Source: Hungatella sp.
Lineage (GTDB): Bacteria > Bacillota > Clostridia > Lachnospirales > Lachnospiraceae
Direction of reading: 5' to 3'
NCBI GenBank assembly: GCA_022795805.1
Contig: JAAWHK010000012.1
Location: forward strand, 1 to 44,404
Length of the DNA stretch: 44,404 nucleotides
Shown here: positions 1-8,292 of the stretch, in pieces
Numbering within the stretch: position 1 is the first letter of the stretch
Layout of the letters: every line of letters begins with the position of its first letter
The notes under the pieces: generated by a model
Told to the model about the DNA's origin: nothing
Database searches by the model: none
Seen by the model: only the letters and a program-made list of their open reading frames with translations
Made by a program: the position numbers and the translations under genes

Positions 1-198
1 ATCATCCATAGCATCCCGCAGGCTGTCTATGATTTCCTTATTCTCAGGGCTTAGTTCCATGTTTTCGCGCCGTTGTTCAAGTGCTATTACTCTATCCATA
101 GCCTCTTCGTATTCAGGGTCAAATTTACGGATGTCTATCATTGATTTTTCCCACCGCCGCCAGGATAATCTTTTGAGGGTTTTAAATAATTCTTCCAT
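1..198 (-). CDS. Small hypothetical protein, C-terminus beyond the window
   Basis: The minus strand reads open from an ATG at 198 to the window edge, giving 66 residues without a stop (start MEELFKTLKRLSWRRWEKSM). A ribosome binding site, AAAGGGA, lies about 10 bases upstream on the minus strand. The protein is highly charged (Glu/Arg/Lys-rich) and predicted helical, with no signal peptide or membrane segment in the visible part. I do not recognise the family. It points away from a tRNA 3' fragment 160 bp to its right, the usual arrangement for the terminal gene of an integrated phage, ICE or island, so I infer an element-borne accessory protein. Function unknown. Confidence 0.6.
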   Translation of the reverse strand, partial: MEELFKTLKRLSWRRWEKSMIDIRKFDPEYEEAMDRVIALEQRRENMELSPENKEIIDSLRDAMDD

Positions 199-358
199 TA
201 TATAACAGTCCCTTTCATGTTGCATTTTCGTGTTGCATAGACTAATAAAATATGGTAACATCTGATATATTCAAATATACTTGCATCTGTATAAATGCGA
301 TAAACACGGTATTTTTTAAAGTGTGCGGTAAAATGGGAGTATTATATATTCCATTTAT

Positions 359-383
359 TCCGGTTCAAATCCGGTCTGCGCCT
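359..383 (+). other. Orphan tRNA 3' end (T-arm plus acceptor strand), probable attachment site
   Basis: A tRNA-like T-arm is visible: TCCGG, loop TTCAAAT, CCGGT (four Watson-Crick pairs plus a T-T mismatch), followed by a seven-base acceptor strand CTGCGCC and a discriminator-like base. Nothing upstream resembles a D-arm, an anticodon arm or a complementary 5' acceptor strand (GGCGCAG), and the preceding 60 bases are AT-rich. A Rho-independent terminator follows immediately, as after a real tRNA gene. This is what remains at the distal end when an integrase uses a tRNA 3' end as its target. The T-T mismatch and the short match leave room for chance. Confidence 0.6.
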
Positions 384-387
384 CTTT

Positions 388-419
388 AAAAACCTTGAAA
401 AATCAAGGTTTTTTGTTTT
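388..419 (+). terminator. Rho-independent terminator behind the tRNA fragment
   Basis: An 11-bp perfect stem (AAAAACCTTGA / TCAAGGTTTTT) with a four-base A loop is followed by more T residues. It lies five bases after the tRNA fragment, so it is probably the original terminator of the tRNA gene. The stem is symmetric enough to act in both directions. Confidence 0.75.
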
Positions 420-440
420 ATCTAAGGAAAGGGATGCCCT

Positions 441-2024
441 ATGAAAGTACATAAAACGCGGATTTGCAAATATACATTAATCGGATGGATAGCGGTTTTT
501 GCGGCTTGGCTTGCCGGCTGTGACAGTGCAGCTTACCACGGTCAGGTACAGCAGCCGACCTATCCCACGGAGGAGCGAGAGATCGTCATAGAGGAGAGTT
601 CCTATGAGGAAGAGGTTCTGGAGGGAATCAGCCGTCTTACTCCGGAAGGGCCTGAATATGAGATTCTGAAGGAGCTGCCGATTCCTGAGACCGATCCCGT
701 GCCCGAGTATTACAGGGTGGGGGTGGAACATGAGACCGTGGTAAAACTGCAGGAGCGTCTGATGGAGCTGGGATTTATGGATAACGACGAGCCTACGGAA
801 TATTACGGAACCATGACCCAGGCAGCCGTAAAATCCTTTCAGAGGCAGAATAATCTGGCACAGGATGGAATTGTGGGTCCGTCCACATGGGAAGCGATTA
901 TGGATCCCGGGGCGAAATATTATGCCGTAGGCAGCGGCGATCAGGGAACGGACATTGAACGAATTCAGGGCCGTCTTTATGAGCTGGGGTATTTGGCTAC
1001 AGAGGACCTGGTTACGGGTAATTTTGGAGATAAGACGCAGGAGGCTGTTATCAAGCTTCAGGAGGTTAACGGTATTGAACAGGACGGCCGGGTAGGGCGT
1101 CAGACAATGAATCTTCTGTACAGTGATGAGATAAAGCCCAATATGCTGGTGTACGGGGACAGGAGTGAGGTAGTTCAGGCAGCACAGGAACGCTTGAAGA
1201 TCCTGGGATATCTGACAACCGAACCGGACGGAGCGTATGGTCTTGACACATCCATCGCGTTAAAGCAGTTTCAGTCGAAAAACGATCTGGTGGTTGACGG
1301 ATATCTGGGGCCGTCTACGCGGGCAGTACTTAACAGCTCTGATGCGCTGCCCAACGGCATGGCTCTGGGCGATCAGGGAGACAGCGTTCAGAGAGTTCAG
1401 GAACTTCTCAGCAAGTATGGATATCTTTCGTCCTCCAATATAACGGGATATTATGGAGAAGTGACAGAGACGGCTGTGAAGAACTTCCAGAAAAATAACA
1501 GCCTGTCCAGCGACGGTTCTGTGGGCATGCAGACCATGGCAAAACTGACAGGCAGTGATGTGCGCCGTTCTACAGGCAGCGCGGCATCCGGCTCGTCAGG
1601 TTCGGGCACTTCCGGCGGAAAAACCGGTGGAAGTTCATCGGGAGGCAGTCAGACAGTAAGCGGCGGGGCCGGTACGCTGATCTCCATCGCAAGCTCTAAG
1701 ATTGGATGTCCTTATGTGTACGGTGCAAAAGGTCCTAATTCGTTTGACTGCTCCGGGTTTGTCTACTGGTGTTTGAATCAGGCCGGCGTGAGACAGAGCT
1801 ACATTACATCATCAGGATGGCGGAACGTGGGGAAATATACGAAAATAACCAGCTTTAACAGCCTGCAGGCGGGAGATATTATTGTAGTCAGCGGTCATGT
1901 GGGAATTGTGGCAGGAGGCGGTACGGTTATTGATGCGTCTTCCAGCAATGGCCGGGTCGTACACCGTTCCTTAAGTTCCTGGTGGAGAAACAGCTTCATC
2001 TGCGGGTGGAGGATTTTTGGATAG
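441..2024 (+). CDS. Lipoprotein cell-wall hydrolase: four peptidoglycan-binding repeats plus NlpC/P60
   Basis: This is a predicted lipid-anchored peptidoglycan endopeptidase of 527 residues. The N-terminus has a basic start, a hydrophobic stretch and a lipobox LAGC, with the modified cysteine at residue 27. An acidic spacer (about 40-90) leads to four PG_binding_1-type repeats (about 98-153, 170-228, 243-298 and 313-370), each ending in a DGxVGxxT-like signature. A Ser/Gly linker (374-410) precedes an NlpC/P60 domain (412-527) with catalytic Cys436 in DCSGF, His486 in SGHVG and a third polar residue near His508. NlpC/P60 enzymes usually cut the D-Glu to diamino-acid bond in stem peptides. The start has a good ribosome binding site (AGGAAAGGG). 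The gene stands alone, between the tRNA terminator and the riboflavin operon promoter. Spore cortex or septal remodelling are both possible roles. Confidence 0.9.
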   Translation: MKVHKTRICKYTLIGWIAVFAAWLAGCDSAAYHGQVQQPTYPTEEREIVIEESSYEEEVLEGISRLTPEGPEYEILKELPIPETDPVPEYYRVGVEHETVVKLQERLMELGFMDNDEPTEYYGTMTQAAVKSFQRQNNLAQDGIVGPSTWEAIMDPGAKYYAVGSGDQGTDIERIQGRLYELGYLATEDLVTGNFGDKTQEAVIKLQEVNGIEQDGRVGRQTMNLLYSDEIKPNMLVYGDRSEVVQAAQERLKILGYLTTEPDGAYGLDTSIALKQFQSKNDLVVDGYLGPSTRAVLNSSDALPNGMALGDQGDSVQRVQELLSKYGYLSSSNITGYYGEVTETAVKNFQKNNSLSSDGSVGMQTMAKLTGSDVRRSTGSAASGSSGSGTSGGKTGGSSSGGSQTVSGGAGTLISIASSKIGCPYVYGAKGPNSFDCSGFVYWCLNQAGVRQSYITSSGWRNVGKYTKITSFNSLQAGDIIVVSGHVGIVAGGGTVIDASSSNGRVVHRSLSSWWRNSFICGWRIFG

Positions 2025-2057
2025 GAAAATTTTCAAAATTTTCTCTCCAAATTTTGC

Positions 2058-2086
2058 TTGAATTATGAATCCAAATGAGTTATAAT
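2058..2086 (+). promoter_or_regulatory. Sigma-A promoter of the riboflavin operon
   Basis: TTGAAT at 2058-2063 and TATAAT at 2081-2086 are separated by 17 bp. Transcription would start near 2093, just before the FMN riboswitch. Confidence 0.75.
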
Positions 2087-2105
2087 TTCTAACAGAAAGT
2101 GAATA

Positions 2106-2215
2106 AGTCTTCAGGGCAGGGTGAAAGTCCCTACCGGCGGTAAAGCCCGCGAGCCGAGAGGCATGATCCGGTGAGATTCCGGAGCCGACAGTATAGTCTG
2201 GATGGAAGAAGATAA
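2106..2215 (+). promoter_or_regulatory. FMN riboswitch (RFN element)
   Basis: The conserved RFN blocks are all present in order: TTCAGGGCAGGGTGAAA, the CCCTACCGGCGGT core, AAAGCCCGCGAGC, a variable hairpin (GATCCGGTGAGATTCCGGAGCC), CCGACAGT and GGATGGAAGAAGATA, whose end pairs back with the start (P1). It binds FMN and, in Firmicutes, normally causes premature termination of rib operons when FMN is abundant. Two intrinsic terminators lie between it and ribD. Confidence 0.97.
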
Positions 2216-2253
2216 GCGATAAATCGACGGTTGTATACCACAGAATCGACGAA

Positions 2254-2290
2254 AGCTCTGAGACGGGATATTCCTGTTTCAGAGTTTTTT
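2254..2290 (+). terminator. First riboswitch-controlled terminator
   Basis: The stem CTCTGAGAC / GTTTCAGAG (one G-T wobble) has an 11-base loop and is followed by TTTTTT. It lies 39 bases after the RFN aptamer, the usual place of the expression platform. Confidence 0.8.
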
Positions 2291-2318
2291 GATACTACGG
2301 TAAAGTTGATTAGAAAAG

Positions 2319-2349
2319 TCCCTGAGGAGAGATTCTTCAGGGATTTTTT
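2319..2349 (+). terminator. Second terminator in tandem, upstream of ribD
   Basis: The stem TCCCTGA / TCAGGGA has an 11-base loop followed by TTTTTT. It sits 29 bases after the first terminator and 37 bases before the ribD start, so riboswitch read-through must pass a second stop signal. Confidence 0.75.
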
Positions 2350-2386
2350 ATTCTGCAGAGCGGAGGCAAAAGCCGGAGAGATGAAC

Positions 2387-3496
2387 ATGATGATAGAAGA
2401 ATCACGGTATATGGAAAGAGCCGTCAGGCTGGCCCAAAAAGGACTGGGATGGGTGAATCCTAACCCTCTGGTGGGTGCTGTCATAGTAAAAGACGGAAGA
2501 ATCATAGGTGAGGGATACCACCGAAAATGCGGGGATCTCCATGCGGAGCGCAATGCAATAGCATCTCTGACAGAGAGTGCTGCAGGCGCCGTCATGTATG
2601 TGACGCTGGAACCCTGCTGTCATTACGGAAGGACGCCGCCCTGCACGGAGGCCATAATCGAGCAGAAGATCGCAAAGGTAGTCGTGGGTTCGAAAGATCC
2701 TAATCCCCAGGTTGCAGGAAAAGGGATTGAGACACTGCGCAGAGCCGGGATAGAGGTTGTGGAAGACTTTATGAAGGATGAGTGCGATCAGCTGAATCCT
2801 GTATTTTTTCATTATATAACTACAAAAACCCCCTACCTAGTCATGAAATACGCCATGACTGCCGACGGAAAAATCGCAACCAAAACAGGGGCTTCCCGGT
2901 GGATCACCGGCGAAAAGGCGCGGATGGCAGTGCATGAGATGCGGCACGCATACATGGGGATTATGGCAGGAATAGGTACGGTTTTGGCAGACGATCCGAT
3001 GCTTAATGTACGCTTAAGCGGGAAGAAAAGTCCTGTACGCATTATCTGCGACAGCCGGCTGAGGATTCCTGAGGACAGCAGGATCTGTAAAACAGCACAG
3101 GAATACAGGACGATAGTGGCATGCGGCAGTCTGGAACAGGAGACGAAAAAAAAAGCGGCGGCTTTGGAGAAGCTGGGGATTCAGGTAGTCTCCTTTCCTG
3201 GCAGCACCGGAAAAGTAGATTTGAAAAGACTGATGGAGTATCTGGGAAGCCAGGGTATAGACAGTATTCTGCTTGAGGGAGGAGCCGGACTGAATGACAG
3301 TGCACTGCAGGCCGGAATCGTCAAAGAAATCAAAGTATTTATGGCCCCCAAAATATTCGGAGGGGAAGCGGCTCCAGGGCCGGTAGAGGGTATTGGAATC
3401 GAAGAAACGGACCAGGCAGTCTTTTTGGAACTGGAGAATATTTCCCGAATGGGAGAGGACATTTTGATGGAGTACAGAGTAAAATCAGGTGACTAA
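2387..3496 (+). CDS. ribD: Bifunctional riboflavin deaminase/reductase RibD
   Basis: RibD catalyses the second and third steps of the GTP branch of riboflavin synthesis: deamination of the pyrimidine and NADPH-dependent reduction of the ribosyl side chain. The deaminase domain (about residues 1-145) has the zinc motif HAE followed by PCCHYGRTPPC. The reductase domain (150-369) begins with the family signature MKYAMTADGKIAT and contains LLEGGAGLN near the end. Several ATGs are close together. I chose 2387 because GGAG at 2375-2378 gives a normal 8-base spacing; 2381 and 2390 are alternatives. An upstream in-frame extension would run into the terminators and is not credible. The length of 369 residues is normal. 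It is the first gene of the rib operon, followed after 29 bp by ribE. Confidence 0.96.
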   Translation: MMIEESRYMERAVRLAQKGLGWVNPNPLVGAVIVKDGRIIGEGYHRKCGDLHAERNAIASLTESAAGAVMYVTLEPCCHYGRTPPCTEAIIEQKIAKVVVGSKDPNPQVAGKGIETLRRAGIEVVEDFMKDECDQLNPVFFHYITTKTPYLVMKYAMTADGKIATKTGASRWITGEKARMAVHEMRHAYMGIMAGIGTVLADDPMLNVRLSGKKSPVRIICDSRLRIPEDSRICKTAQEYRTIVACGSLEQETKKKAAALEKLGIQVVSFPGSTGKVDLKRLMEYLGSQGIDSILLEGGAGLNDSALQAGIVKEIKVFMAPKIFGGEAAPGPVEGIGIEETDQAVFLELENISRMGEDILMEYRVKSGD

Positions 3497-3525
3497 AAGC
3501 GGAAAACCAAAAAGAGGGAGGATGT

Positions 3526-4179
3526 ATGTTTACCGGAATTGTAGAAGAGACAGGAAGGATCCGCCAGGTTTCCCTTGAGGGCAGTTCAGGAAAAATCGCG
3601 GTCGAGGCATTTAAAGTCCTGGAGGGAACACAGATAGGAGACAGCATTGCAGTCAACGGAGTGTGTCTTACGGTGATCTCTCTGGCGAGCAGAGGTTTTA
3701 CGGCAGACGTTATGGCGGAGACCATAAGACGGAGCAACCTGGGCCTGCTAAAGCCGGGGGACGCCGTGAATCTGGAGAGGGCAATGGCGGCCGACGGCAG
3801 ATTCGGGGGTCATATGGTGGCGGGGCACATAGACGGAACCGGAGTCATAAAATCCTGCCGGCGGGAAGAAAACGCAGTATGGGTGACTGTGGGAACGGGG
3901 CCGGAGATTCTGCGCCTGATAATAGAGAAAGGCTCCGTCTGCATTGACGGAATCAGTCTGACGGTGGCCAAAGTGGAAAGAGATTCTTTTCAGGTGTCAG
4001 TGATACCCCACACGGGGGCTGAGACCACACTGTTGAAGCGACGGGCAGGGGATATTGTAAATCTGGAAAACGATATGGTGGCAAAATATGTGGAGAAACT
4101 TTTGACTTTGGGAAGTTCCGATTTGGAGAAAACTAATTCAGGGAGGATTACCATGGAGTTTCTGGAGGAATATCTGTAG
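3526..4179 (+). CDS. ribE: Riboflavin synthase, alpha subunit
   Basis: The enzyme dismutates two molecules of 6,7-dimethyl-8-ribityllumazine to riboflavin and the pyrimidine that RibH reuses. It has 217 residues with the hallmark start MFTGIVEETG and two lumazine-binding barrels; the second begins near residue 98 with MVAGHIDGTG. The C-terminal helix used for trimerisation is present (MVAKYVEKLL). The ribosome binding site GGGAGG lies 5-6 bases before the ATG. It sits between ribD and ribBA in the standard Firmicute operon order. The name ribE follows Bacillus usage; E. coli calls it ribC. Confidence 0.96.
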   Translation: MFTGIVEETGRIRQVSLEGSSGKIAVEAFKVLEGTQIGDSIAVNGVCLTVISLASRGFTADVMAETIRRSNLGLLKPGDAVNLERAMAADGRFGGHMVAGHIDGTGVIKSCRREENAVWVTVGTGPEILRLIIEKGSVCIDGISLTVAKVERDSFQVSVIPHTGAETTLLKRRAGDIVNLENDMVAKYVEKLLTLGSSDLEKTNSGRITMEFLEEYL

Positions 4180-4232
4180 AGAAGTACAAGTAAGAAACAC
4201 AGTAAAGGGTTAAAGCGAGGGGAGATTTTATT

Positions 4233-5444
4233 ATGGATGTAAAGTTTAATACCATTGAAGAAGCTTTGGAAGACTTGAGGGCCGGAAAGATGATTCTGGC
4301 TACCGATGATCCGGACAGGGAAAACGAAGGAGATCTCATATGTGCAGCCGAATTCGCGACTCAGAGCAACATTAATTTTATGGCATGCCACGGGAAAGGG
4401 CTGATCTGCACGCCTATGAGCGCCGAGATAGCTGCAAGGTTAGGGCTCCCCCCCATGGTAGCGGAGAACACGGATAATCATGAGACGGCATTTACAGTGT
4501 CCATTGATCATGTGGAGACTACCACCGGAATTTCGGCTGCCGAGCGCTCCTTTACCATGATGAAATGTGTGGATGAAAGTACCAGGCCGGAACAGCTGCG
4601 CAGGCCGGGCCATGTCTTTCCGCTTATTTCCAGAAGGGGAGGCGTTCTGGTGAGAGGCGGTCACACGGAGGCCACGGTTGATCTGATGCGTCTGGCAGGC
4701 CTGAAACAGTGCGGGGTGTGCTGCGAAATCATGGAAGACGACGGAACTATGATGAGAACCCCCAGTCTGTGGAAGCTGGCTGCCCAATACGGACTGAAAT
4801 TCATTACTATAAAGGATCTTCAGAATTATTGCCGGATACACGAAAAGCATGTGGTCTGCGAAGCATGTGCGGATATGCCAACAGAGTATGGGCATTTCCG
4901 GGTTTATGGGTATGTGAATGATATTACCGGAGAGCATCATGTGGCCCTGGTGAAGGGGGAGATCGGAGACGGGGAGAATATCCTCTGCCGGGTACATTCC
5001 GAGTGCCTCACAGGCGATACGTTCGGCTCTCTCCGATGTGACTGCGGGAAACAGCTTCAGAAAGCCATGGAGATGGTGGAGGCTGAGGGAAGGGGGATCG
5101 TGCTGTACATGCGCCAGGAAGGCAGAGGAATAGGCCTTATAAATAAATTAAAGGCATATGAACTGCAGGAGCAGGGAATGGATACGGTGGAGGCCAATCT
5201 GCGTCTTGGGTTTGCCCCGGATTTGAGGGAATACTGGGTGGGAGCCCAGATTCTGGCGGATCTGGGAACGAAATCCCTGCGGCTTCTTACCAACAATCCG
5301 GAAAAAGTTTACGGACTCGAGGACTTTGGTCTGACAATCAAGGAGAGAATTCCCATTGAGATTGCACCGCAGCAGTACGATGCATTCTATATGAAGACCA
5401 AGCAGGAGAAGATGGGACATATTTTTCAAAAAATTCATGTATAA
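4233..5444 (+). CDS. ribBA: Fused DHBP synthase / GTP cyclohydrolase II
   Basis: This 403-residue fusion starts both branches of riboflavin synthesis. The N-terminal half (1-200) is 3,4-dihydroxy-2-butanone 4-phosphate synthase, with the acidic metal site [10 protein letters not shown] and the loop [10 protein letters not shown]. The C-terminal half (about 205-400) is GTP cyclohydrolase II, with the zinc site formed by [16 protein letters not shown] and the catalytic loop RQEGRGIGL. All key residues of both halves appear intact, so both activities are expected. The ribosome binding site is AGGGGAG. The upstream gap of 53 bp contains no terminator. Confidence 0.97.
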   Translation: MDVKFNTIEEALEDLRAGKMILATDDPDRENEGDLICAAEFATQSNINFMACHGKGLICTPMSAEIAARLGLPPMVAENTDNHETAFTVSIDHVETTTGISAAERSFTMMKCVDESTRPEQLRRPGHVFPLISRRGGVLVRGGHTEATVDLMRLAGLKQCGVCCEIMEDDGTMMRTPSLWKLAAQYGLKFITIKDLQNYCRIHEKHVVCEACADMPTEYGHFRVYGYVNDITGEHHVALVKGEIGDGENILCRVHSECLTGDTFGSLRCDCGKQLQKAMEMVEAEGRGIVLYMRQEGRGIGLINKLKAYELQEQGMDTVEANLRLGFAPDLREYWVGAQILADLGTKSLRLLTNNPEKVYGLEDFGLTIKERIPIEIAPQQYDAFYMKTKQEKMGHIFQKIHV

Positions 5445-5462
5445 GAGCAGGAGGAAAAGGCA

Positions 5463-5936
5463 ATGAAAGAGATTCAGGTACTGGAAGGAAAAGTTGTAGC
5501 GCCGGAGGGAATGAAGGTTGGCATTGTGGCAGCCAGATTCAATGAGATTATTGTCAATAAGCTGCTGGGAGGCGCCGTGGACGGATTGGTCCGCCACGGC
5601 GTGGAAGAGGCCAATATAACGGCGGCCTGGGTTCCGGGAGCTTTTGAGATTCCCGTTACAGCAGTGAGAATGGCAAAATCCGGGAAATACGATGCGGTGA
5701 TCTGTGTGGGCGCGGTGATCCGGGGGGACACGACCCATTACGATTATGTCTGCAATGAGGTGTCAAAAGGCATCGCTCAAGTGGGGCTGTCAACGGGCGT
5801 TCCTGTACTGTTCGGAGTGATTACCACGGAAAATATTGAGCAGGCCATCGCTCGGGCGGGAAGCAAGGCAGGCAATAAGGGATACGACTGTGCGCTGTCC
5901 GCCATTGAGATGGTGAATCTGCTGGGACAGATGTAA
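5463..5936 (+). CDS. ribH: 6,7-dimethyl-8-ribityllumazine synthase
   Basis: RibH condenses DHBP with the RibD product to make the lumazine substrate of riboflavin synthase; it normally assembles into pentamers or 60-mer capsids. The 157 residues carry the family signatures: AARFNEIIV near the start, WVPGAFEIP around residue 58, [17 protein letters not shown] around residue 80 (with the catalytic His) and [13 protein letters not shown] at the end. It is the last gene of the operon, starting 18 bp after ribBA, and a strong bidirectional terminator follows 5 bp after its stop. Confidence 0.97.
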   Translation: MKEIQVLEGKVVAPEGMKVGIVAARFNEIIVNKLLGGAVDGLVRHGVEEANITAAWVPGAFEIPVTAVRMAKSGKYDAVICVGAVIRGDTTHYDYVCNEVSKGIAQVGLSTGVPVLFGVITTENIEQAIARAGSKAGNKGYDCALSAIEMVNLLGQM

Positions 5937-5940
5937 AAAG

Positions 5941-5976
5941 AACCGGGGAAGGAGCGGGACTCCATCCCCGGTTTTT
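5941..5976. terminator. Bidirectional terminator between ribH and the histidine kinase gene
   Basis: The stem AACCGGGGA / TCCCCGGTT is followed by TTTTT on the plus strand and by CTTTTT on the minus strand. It closes the rib operon and the convergent kinase operon, and touches the kinase stop codon at 5975-5977. Confidence 0.85.
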
Positions 5977-8284
5977 ATGGCTGCTTTAAGACAGGAAATC
6001 CTGTCTGCACCTTAAAGAGATCGCCGTCAATATATATATCAAACATACCGCCCAAAAGATGGGTCAGATCCTTGGCAATGGAAAGTCCGAGGCCGCTGCC
6101 CTCTGAGGTGCGTGCCACATCCCCACGGACGAAACGCTCAGTCAGCTCGTCCGCATTGATGTTGAGAGGGTTGGCAGACACATTTTTAATGGTAAAATAC
6201 ACGTAGTCGTCTCTTCGTGTCACATCCACATAGATGCGGCTGTTTTCCATGGCATACTTGAACGCGTTATTGTAGAGATTTTCCAGAACACGCCACAGCC
6301 GCCGCCCGTCGGCGGCGATGAGAATGGTGTCGGAGGGCAAGCCGGACACCAGTTCCAGATGACGGATCGCGAATTTTTCCTCGAACTCCCCGTTGGTCTG
6401 ATGGATCAGCTCAACCAGATCAATGTTGGCGATATCCAGCTTCAGGTTTCCGGAGCTGGCCTTGGAGGCTTCCACCAGATCTTCGGTCAGATTTTTCAGG
6501 CGCTGAGACTTCTGCTCCAGGATCTCCAGATAGCGCTGAATCTTCTCGTCCTGAATTTTCTCCCGCTTTAGCAGATCCACATAGTTAATAATGGATGTGA
6601 GGGGCGTCTTGATATCATGGGACACATTGGTGATCAGGTCTGCTTTTAGACGCTCACTTTTTACTTTTTCCTGCAGTGCCGTATCCAGGCCGTCCCCCAG
6701 ATTATTCAGGGTTTTGGCCAGACTGGCTCCCTTTCCTGAAAAACCGGTGGTGTCAATTTTATAACTGGTTTCCCCCTCTGACATCTTAAAGATACCAAAA
6801 GCAATCTTCTCGTTTTCACCTGCGTCACGGTAGAGAAGGAGGAAGGTCCAAAGCTGGAAACCTATCAGCACAACGGCAGGAACCAGATACAGATAGGGAA
6901 CCAGAAGAAAGTTCCTGTGCTTATACAAATAGTAAATGGTATAGATCAATGCCATGTTGACACCAAGATATCCGAGGAAGCATGCAGTCAGACGTACGGG
7001 AAACGTAGTGCCGTTGAGAGAAGCCACTGTCCACCGCCAGGAGCGGCAGATGAGACTGTCATGCCACAGAGATTGGGCCTTATATTGGCGCAGCAGGCTG
7101 AAACCCTCCACAAGGCAGATGAGATACGATCCGACGACCTCAAACACTGCCAGAAAAAAGTCGCGGTGGTTTTGGGTTACCAGAAGGTGTGCCAGACGAA
7201 TTCCCATACTGTCCCGGAGACAGCTCCAGGACCACAGGCAGCAGACTGCCAGCAGCAGACTGCACTCCATTGGAATGTGGTCGAATGTGTTCAGGGACAC
7301 AGCCGTCCGATCCAAAGTCGGATAGCCGGCCAGATATATGAGCCATCCCAGCGTGACCAGAAGGCCTCCGGCACCCAGGGCGAAAAAGATCAGCCCGGTT
7401 ATATAATTCACTCTCACTTTGGTGTAGGCGTTGTGGGCTATGGAGTAAGGGTCTGTGTTGGGATACCGGGTGTCGAGACCCAGAATAATATAATAGTCGT
7501 TGTTGCCATAGAGATTGTAATTTTCCAGTTCGGACGTAATGTTGCTGGGGATGTATTTTAAGTTGGTGTCAATGAGGATAGAGTCCCCGGACAGATAGAG
7601 ATACCGCCCCAGATTTTTCATGTCAGCGATAGGGTACTGGCTGGCATTGGTGTAAAGTTTCTGCTGTCCGTTTTCATCCATGTAGGAGACCTGAAAATAC
7701 AGGTTGGAAGGCCTGTCCATATAATTATACTGGATCTGATAGTATTCTCCCAGAATTGTCAGGACTTCCAGAGACAGTTCTTCTCTGGTGGCGTAAGCGT
7801 CGCCGGGCTCGGTGTAGTGATCCGCCGCGTTGGGATCATAAGCCTTCCATTCGATCAGGGGAATAGCCGCGTTGCGGGTCTCCCTTTCCGGTACGGCAGG
7901 GCCTCCTGCCACCTCGAAAGAGTCGGTTAGGTAGTATCCCCAGCTTTTGGCCTCCCGAATCATATCGTTTAAATTATAGATCAGGGTCTTTCCGGAGCTG
8001 AAGGTAACACAGACCATGTCCTTATTGTAATCCAGTTTTCCGTCGGTCTCAAACAGGTCCTTGTATTTGACATATTTGAAGATCATCTCCACATCGGATT
8101 CCAGCTGTTCGGTAAAGGGCAGGGTGTCGGCATAGGACTCCTCGTGAATCCAGCTCAGCCCCCTTCCGTAGTTTTCATTAAAATAGATAAATGAAATGCC
8201 GGTAAAAAACAGGCAGAGGAAGAGTCCGTGAAGCAAAAGGGAGCACTGCTTTTTCAGGCCCGCAGGCCAGCTCTTTTTTTTCAT
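5975..8284 (-). CDS. Membrane sensor histidine kinase with large ectodomain and six TM segments
   Basis: The sensor kinase has 769 residues. It has one N-terminal transmembrane segment (about 16-35), an extracytoplasmic region of roughly 255 residues (36-292), then about five more membrane segments (295-320, 339-356, 376-398, 431-454 and 459-485). The catalytic part is complete: HisKA with SHDIKTPLTS (phospho-acceptor His556), N-box ENLYNNAFKYA near 668, and ATP lid SEGSGLGLSIA near 728. No clear HAMP domain lies before HisKA; a helical region with ALQEKVKSERLKADL does. It starts 8 bp after the response regulator and ends in the terminator shared with ribH. The signal is unknown. The cytoplasmic half resembles VanS/PhoR-class kinases of Clostridia. 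Confidence 0.93.
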   Translation of the reverse strand: MKKKSWPAGLKKQCSLLLHGLFLCLFFTGISFIYFNENYGRGLSWIHEESYADTLPFTEQLESDVEMIFKYVKYKDLFETDGKLDYNKDMVCVTFSSGKTLIYNLNDMIREAKSWGYYLTDSFEVAGGPAVPERETRNAAIPLIEWKAYDPNAADHYTEPGDAYATREELSLEVLTILGEYYQIQYNYMDRPSNLYFQVSYMDENGQQKLYTNASQYPIADMKNLGRYLYLSGDSILIDTNLKYIPSNITSELENYNLYGNNDYYIILGLDTRYPNTDPYSIAHNAYTKVRVNYITGLIFFALGAGGLLVTLGWLIYLAGYPTLDRTAVSLNTFDHIPMECSLLLAVCCLWSWSCLRDSMGIRLAHLLVTQNHRDFFLAVFEVVGSYLICLVEGFSLLRQYKAQSLWHDSLICRSWRWTVASLNGTTFPVRLTACFLGYLGVNMALIYTIYYLYKHRNFLLVPYLYLVPAVVLIGFQLWTFLLLYRDAGENEKIAFGIFKMSEGETSYKIDTTGFSGKGASLAKTLNNLGDGLDTALQEKVKSERLKADLITNVSHDIKTPLTSIINYVDLLKREKIQDEKIQRYLEILEQKSQRLKNLTEDLVEASKASSGNLKLDIANIDLVELIHQTNGEFEEKFAIRHLELVSGLPSDTILIAADGRRLWRVLENLYNNAFKYAMENSRIYVDVTRRDDYVYFTIKNVSANPLNINADELTERFVRGDVARTSEGSGLGLSIAKDLTHLLGGMFDIYIDGDLFKVQTGFPVLKQP

Positions 8285-8292
8285 GGCAGCTC

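Noticed and set aside
2027..2046. AT-only inverted repeat GAAAATTTT/AAAATTTTC after the cell-wall hydrolase gene
   Set aside because: The arms leave almost no loop and contain no G-C pairs except at the ends; not convincing as a terminator.
2231..2386. Possible N-terminal extension of ribD starting at a TTG
   Set aside because: It would translate through both riboswitch terminators, has no ribosome binding site, and RibD proteins start near the chosen ATG.
6359..7561. Plus-strand open frames inside the histidine kinase gene
   Set aside because: They are mirror frames of a well-supported kinase, lack family features and have no ribosome binding sites.
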